Assembly: GCA_022564135.1 (NCBI GenBank)
Contig: JADFLZ010000064.1
Coordinates: 1 to 9,048 of the forward strand
Direction of reading: 5' to 3'
Origin: Candidatus Zixiibacteriota bacterium
Lineage (GTDB): Bacteria > Zixibacteria > MSB-5A5 > GN15 > FEB-12
Length of the DNA stretch: 9,048 nucleotides
Positions 6,350-9,048 of this stretch are shown here, piece after piece; the stretch's first letter is position 1, and each line of letters begins with the position of its first letter. The notes beneath the pieces were generated by a model. It did no database searches. It saw nothing but the letters and a program-made list of their open reading frames with translations, and was not told the DNA's origin. The translations under genes and the position numbers were made by a program.

Positions 6350-6849
6350 GATACGGTACTTTCATTGCTTTCATTTCTTTCATTGTGGGCGTTATTACTG
6401 CTCGTTTCAACCTTTGACTCGGCTGAGTCAGCTGAGCGAACAGAATTGGATCTCCAGAATATCAAAGCCAGACCTATGCCAATTAACATTACCGGCCATA
6501 TTTCATCCCAGGCAAACCAGAACAAGTTTTCACGTACAAGTATAATCGACCCAAAAAATATCAGCGCCAGACCGGGAAAATATCTGGTCCAGGTGGCCGA
6601 AGCGTAATGGGCCTTAGGTTTATTATCGGGTTCAGACGATTTTTTAGCTTTGACTGTTCCCGGAAGTTCTTCCGGGATTATAATCCAGCCAATAATATAA
6701 GCTATGACCGCCCAGCCGGCCGAAGCCAGCCCGAGAATTACGGCAATAACTCTGACTACTGTCGGGTCCACCTCAAAATATTCACCCATGCCTCCGCAGA
6801 TGCCTCCCAGCATACGGCATGAATTAGAACGATATAATCTTTTAGGCAT
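6346..6849 (-). CDS. PspC-domain membrane protein
   Basis: The 167-residue protein begins with a clear PspC domain (about 3-62). It shows KRLYRS, then GGICGGMGEYFEVDPTVVR, then a hydrophobic helix ending in IIGWIIIPEE. Two more membrane segments follow at about 91-105 and 117-131, of the LiaI/DUF5668 kind. The tail from 133 is hydrophilic, rich in Ser, Asn and Glu. In E. coli, PspC is an inner-membrane member of the phage-shock system that relays membrane stress to PspA; no pspA is visible here. The start has an excellent AGGAGG (6862-6857) 7 nt before the ATG. It is the first gene of a two-gene unit with the LiaF-like gene and is preceded by a possible ECF-type promoter. The last codons contain a 9-bp tandem repeat. 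The domain call is firm; the function in this organism is inferred. Confidence 0.88.
   Translation of the reverse strand: MPKRLYRSNSCRMLGGICGGMGEYFEVDPTVVRVIAVILGLASAGWAVIAYIIGWIIIPEELPGTVKAKKSSEPDNKPKAHYASATWTRYFPGLALIFFGSIILVRENLFWFAWDEIWPVMLIGIGLALIFWRSNSVRSADSAESKVETSSNNAHNERNESNESTVS
6359..6385. repeat. Three tandem 9-bp units at the 3' end of the PspC-domain gene
   Basis: The plus-strand unit CTTTCATT(G/T) occurs three times head to tail at 6359-6367, 6368-6376 and 6377-6385, with one base varying. On the coding strand it specifies Asn-Glu-(Arg/Ser) three times. The unit length keeps the frame, so gain or loss of a copy would only alter the hydrophilic tail. It lies 9 nt before the overlap with the next gene. 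Confidence 0.6.
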
Positions 6850-6856
6850 TACCTTC

Positions 6857-6862
6857 CCTCCT
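6857..6862 (-). promoter_or_regulatory. Strong Shine-Dalgarno site of the PspC-domain gene
   Basis: AGGAGG on the minus strand lies 7 nt before the ATG at 6849. It is the best-placed ribosome site in the window and contrasts with the coupled or poor sites of the LiaF-like, sigma, cmk and plsC genes. It supports high translation once the message is made. Confidence 0.85.
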
Positions 6863-6890
6863 GTTTACTACTACTCAAGTTACAGGATTC

Positions 6891-6918
6891 TATACGCTAA
6901 AATGAAGCCCGGGTTGCC
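6891..6918 (-). promoter_or_regulatory. Possible ECF-type promoter of the pspC-liaF-like unit
   Basis: On the minus strand GGCAAC (6918-6913) is followed after exactly 16 nt by CGTATA (6896-6891). The AAC core, 16-nt spacer and CGTA box match the form of B. subtilis sigma-W promoters (TGAAAC-N16-CGTA); the -35 box matches 4 of 6. It starts 7 nt after the anti-sigma stop, and transcription would begin about 35 nt before the pspC ATG. No competing sigma-70 promoter with a good -35 is visible in the gap. Recognition by the adjacent sigma factor is inference. Confidence 0.45.
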
Positions 6919-6924
6919 ATAATT

Positions 6925-8031
6925 TTAATTTTTGAGTTTTTCGAGATATTCTCTTATCAGAGCAGAATCAGCCCTGTTTCTCATAGACTGCCTCTCTATG
7001 AACTCTATGGCCTCTTTTTTCTCAGCCGAATCAACAGTCAAAAGACCAATATTGTACCAGGCTAATGTTAATGCAGAATCATTGAAGCTAAAGCCAGACT
7101 CAAATGAATCAGCTACTACCACAGATTTGAGCATATTTCCCGAAATAGCCTTGTAAGCCTCCGCTTCTACCTGCAAAATCGAGTCCCTCTTATCCCGCCA
7201 GTACTGAATGGACGGGGCAAGAAATTCTTCTCTTTCTGTCTGAGCAGCAAGCCTAGAGACTGGAAGATTTATTAATCGAAATCCCTCGGCACCGTCAGAC
7301 TCTTCATCTATCGTATCCGCGAAAATTACTTCAGCTATTTCTCCCAGAGACTCACCTTCCTTTTCTTGCTCCTGATTTGAAACGGGAGCGGACTTGATTA
7401 TCGACTGACTTGAACTTTCAAATTTTAATATCCCCTGAAGTTCTTTGGCATCGACAATCTTTTTCGGAGCGGCTTTAGCTTTGCTCTCAGCCACAGCTTC
7501 CGGCATATCTTTTTCAATTTCATTTAGTCGGGCAGCGACAGCTTTGTCATCGGCTTTTTCTGCTACTGCGGCTGCTTGCTCTGACTGAGCTTCAGGCTCC
7601 ACCACAGAATCTTTTAACACTTCAACCGGCTGCGCCGATTTGGCGGACTGCTCTATGATTTCATCAAGAATACTCTCATGGTCCTGCCACTGGTAGTAGG
7701 TTACCGTGGCAATCAACATAAACGAAGCTGCAACTGCGCCTACTTTCCAGTCAAACCCAAACCGGCGGGATTCTTTACGGGGAAGCTCGACTACTTTCTT
7801 ACCTGAGTCTGCGATTTTTCCGTCAATCTTGGCAGCTAAGCTGTCGAAATATTCATTTTCATCCAGCCCGCTCAGCTCTTTTATCTTTTTACTTAAAGAC
7901 GACAGCTTTTCAAGTAACTCTCTGCACTCGGCGCAGCTTTCCAGATGCCGGCGCAATAGCTCCATCTCCTGAACTTCCAGAGAGTTGTCAAAATATGCCG
8001 AGAGCTTGTCTTTGTAATACGAATGTTCCAC
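6925..8031 (-). CDS. Membrane-anchored anti-sigma factor with zinc-finger (ZAS/zf-HC2) domain
   Basis: The 368-residue protein should bind and silence the ECF sigma factor encoded just upstream. The N-terminus carries a zinc-binding anti-sigma motif HLESCAEC (H29, C33, C36). H3 lies 26 residues before H29, the spacing at which these domains usually supply their first zinc ligand. Residues 97-113 form the single membrane helix. The remaining 255 residues would lie outside the cytoplasmic membrane. They comprise an Ala/Glu/Lys-rich linker (about 128-190), a middle part with many Ser, Glu and Gln residues, and a helical-looking end (about 262-368) that I do not recognise. Typical proteins of this group are much shorter outside. 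The start is GTG (8031-8029) with AGGTG (8047-8043) 11 nt upstream; it also brings H3 into the protein, which supports this choice. The gap to the sigma stop is 21 nt, as expected for a co-expressed pair. Confidence 0.85.
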   Translation of the reverse strand: MEHSYYKDKLSAYFDNSLEVQEMELLRRHLESCAECRELLEKLSSLSKKIKELSGLDENEYFDSLAAKIDGKIADSGKKVVELPRKESRRFGFDWKVGAVAASFMLIATVTYYQWQDHESILDEIIEQSAKSAQPVEVLKDSVVEPEAQSEQAAAVAEKADDKAVAARLNEIEKDMPEAVAESKAKAAPKKIVDAKELQGILKFESSSQSIIKSAPVSNQEQEKEGESLGEIAEVIFADTIDEESDGAEGFRLINLPVSRLAAQTEREEFLAPSIQYWRDKRDSILQVEAEAYKAISGNMLKSVVVADSFESGFSFNDSALTLAWYNIGLLTVDSAEKKEAIEFIERQSMRNRADSALIREYLEKLKN

Positions 8032-8052
8032 TACTTACTATACACCTGTCAC

Positions 8053-8658
8053 TTAATCTAATAAATCCTTCAGTGACTCCATCAAAAGTTTTCTGGCCCG
8101 ATGCAGCCGGGAGTCGACCGTACCGGGGGGAATTTTCAAATAACTGGCAATCTGGTCATAACTCATTTCTTCAAACTGCCTGAGCACAAATACTGTTCTA
8201 TACTCAAAAGGCAGCGCCATCACCGCCTTGTATAGTCTCTTCGAGCTTTCGTCCGACAGCAGTTTTTCAAACGGTCCCAGATCAGTCGACTCCGGATCAA
8301 AACCGGATTCTCGTAATTTATCAAGTGATTCTTTTCTTTCTTCTCTTCTAATCCAGTTATAGGCCAAATTCCTGGCAATGGTCGCCAGCCAGGGATAAAA
8401 ATCATGACCCGGACGAAATCTCTTAATAGCCTGCCAGGCCTTAACAAAACTTTCCTGAACAATATCCTCAGCAGAGTCGAAATTCCGTAAAATAGCATAC
8501 ACGAACCGAAACAATCTTTTCTGATGGTTACGCACCAGTATGCCAAAAGCTTCCTGGCTGCCATTTTGAGCAGCTTGCAGCAGCTTCCGTTCATTTGGCC
8601 ACTTACTACTTTTATCTACAGTTTTGGGCTGGTTTTCTTCCCGGGCAAGCCAGAGCAT
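8053..8658 (-). CDS. ECF-type RNA polymerase sigma factor (sigma-70 family)
   Basis: The 201-residue protein has the two domains of extracytoplasmic-function sigma factors. Sigma-2 spans about 33-105, with the core-binding DSAEDIVQESFVKAW (61-75) and the -10-reading region FYPWLATIARNLAYNWIRRE (87-106). Sigma-4 spans about 142-198, with a helix-turn-helix in MSYDQIASYLKIPPGTVDSR (165-184) that reads the -35 element. No sigma-3 or sigma-1.1 domain is present, and the length is normal. It is predicted to be held inactive by the membrane anti-sigma factor encoded next and to direct RNA polymerase to envelope-stress promoters. The ATG lies 5 nt after the holA stop and has no Shine-Dalgarno site. 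Coupling to holA, or a promoter inside the end of holA, would have to serve it. The first 22 residues precede the conserved domain, so the exact start is less certain than the identity. Confidence 0.93.
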   Translation of the reverse strand: MLWLAREENQPKTVDKSSKWPNERKLLQAAQNGSQEAFGILVRNHQKRLFRFVYAILRNFDSAEDIVQESFVKAWQAIKRFRPGHDFYPWLATIARNLAYNWIRREERKESLDKLRESGFDPESTDLGPFEKLLSDESSKRLYKAVMALPFEYRTVFVLRQFEEMSYDQIASYLKIPPGTVDSRLHRARKLLMESLKDLLD

Positions 8659-8663
8659 TTAGA

Positions 8664-9048
8664 TTAGCTTTTTACGGACAGGCTCAGGGCCAGAGTTTCC
8701 AGAATCAGCTGGTTGGGCAGTCTATTTTGACGAAGCTGAGCGTTTCCATCGGCCAGAGCTATTATAATGCTCTCTAACTGGGCGTTACCGAATTGTCCGG
8801 CCTGAGTACGGAATTTAGGGATCAGAAAAGCCCGCCTGCCGACCGGATTTTTGCCGTTTTTTACCAGATACAATGAGATAAAATGCTGAATCAAAAGTAT
8901 GGTCAGCATATCGATACTGACTCCGCTGCCCAGAAGTCTATTTATCACTTTGAGAGTTTTCCGGGGACTTCCCTGAACCAGGACATCACCTACTTCAAAC
9001 ATGTTAAAAACTTCGTAACCGGCGCAAAGCTGCTTGATATCCTCGACT
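8664..9048 (-). CDS. holA: DNA polymerase III subunit delta, C-terminal part
   Basis: The frame is open to the right edge, so this is the last 127 or so residues of a gene that begins outside the window (family length is about 330-350). HolA is the delta subunit of the clamp loader; it opens the beta sliding clamp during DNA replication. The visible part begins VEDIKQLCAGYEVFNMFEVG, matching the family pattern in which the (E/D)D(I/V)xxL...(Y/F)N(I/V/M)FE(L/V)xD stretch leads into the collar domain. Helical segments follow (KTLKVINRLLGSG, LTILLIQHFISLYLV) and the usual end, in which LADGNAQLRQNRLPNQLILE corresponds to the conserved (L)xxxDxxLKxGxxxxxxxLE. The internal ATG at 9002 is not the gene start. 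The stop lies 5 nt before the ECF sigma gene, which suggests a shared transcript. Confidence 0.85.
   Translation of the reverse strand, partial: VEDIKQLCAGYEVFNMFEVGDVLVQGSPRKTLKVINRLLGSGVSIDMLTILLIQHFISLYLVKNGKNPVGRRAFLIPKFRTQAGQFGNAQLESIIIALADGNAQLRQNRLPNQLILETLALSLSVKS

Overview
All genes supported here read on the minus strand, so transcription runs from the right edge (9048) to the left edge (1). The window looks like a bacterial chromosome segment of moderate GC, densely packed, with good Shine-Dalgarno sites at some genes and translational coupling at others. I see no mobile element, CRISPR array, tRNA or rRNA gene. The lineage cannot be fixed from this window. The six-domain S1 with long tails, the PspC/LiaF-like pair and the ECF sigma/anti-sigma pair would fit a Gram-negative or candidate-phylum bacterium, perhaps of the FCB/Zixibacteria type. 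That placement is an impression, not a demonstration.

Right part (9048 to about 5390). The 3' end of holA (DNA polymerase III delta) is followed after 5 nt by an ECF sigma factor. A zinc-binding, membrane-anchored anti-sigma factor with a large unrecognised outer domain comes next. After a 75-nt gap comes a two-gene unit with a 4-nt overlap, encoding a PspC-domain protein and a LiaF-like membrane protein. A strong intrinsic terminator ends this block. The gap before pspC holds a motif resembling a sigma-W-type ECF promoter (AAC core, 16-nt spacer, CGTA). The natural reading is an envelope-stress module: the anti-sigma factor releases the ECF factor, which switches on the PspC/LiaF-like genes.

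Middle part (5357 to 1644). This is a housekeeping cluster: cmk (cytidylate kinase), plsC (acyltransferase, 2 nt after cmk) and, after a 188-nt leader with two GC-rich hairpins, rpsA (ribosomal protein S1). S1 has a Lys/Thr-rich basic N-terminal tail and an acidic Ala/Glu-rich C-terminal tail around six S1 domains. A textbook terminator follows rpsA.

Left part (1586 to 1). mtaB encodes a tRNA ms2t6A37 methylthiotransferase of the radical-SAM MiaB family. A 210-nt intergenic region follows and contains a near-consensus sigma-54 promoter. Its predicted start site lies just before a small hairpin, a Shine-Dalgarno site and the first 17 codons of a gene that leaves the window. That gene cannot be identified.
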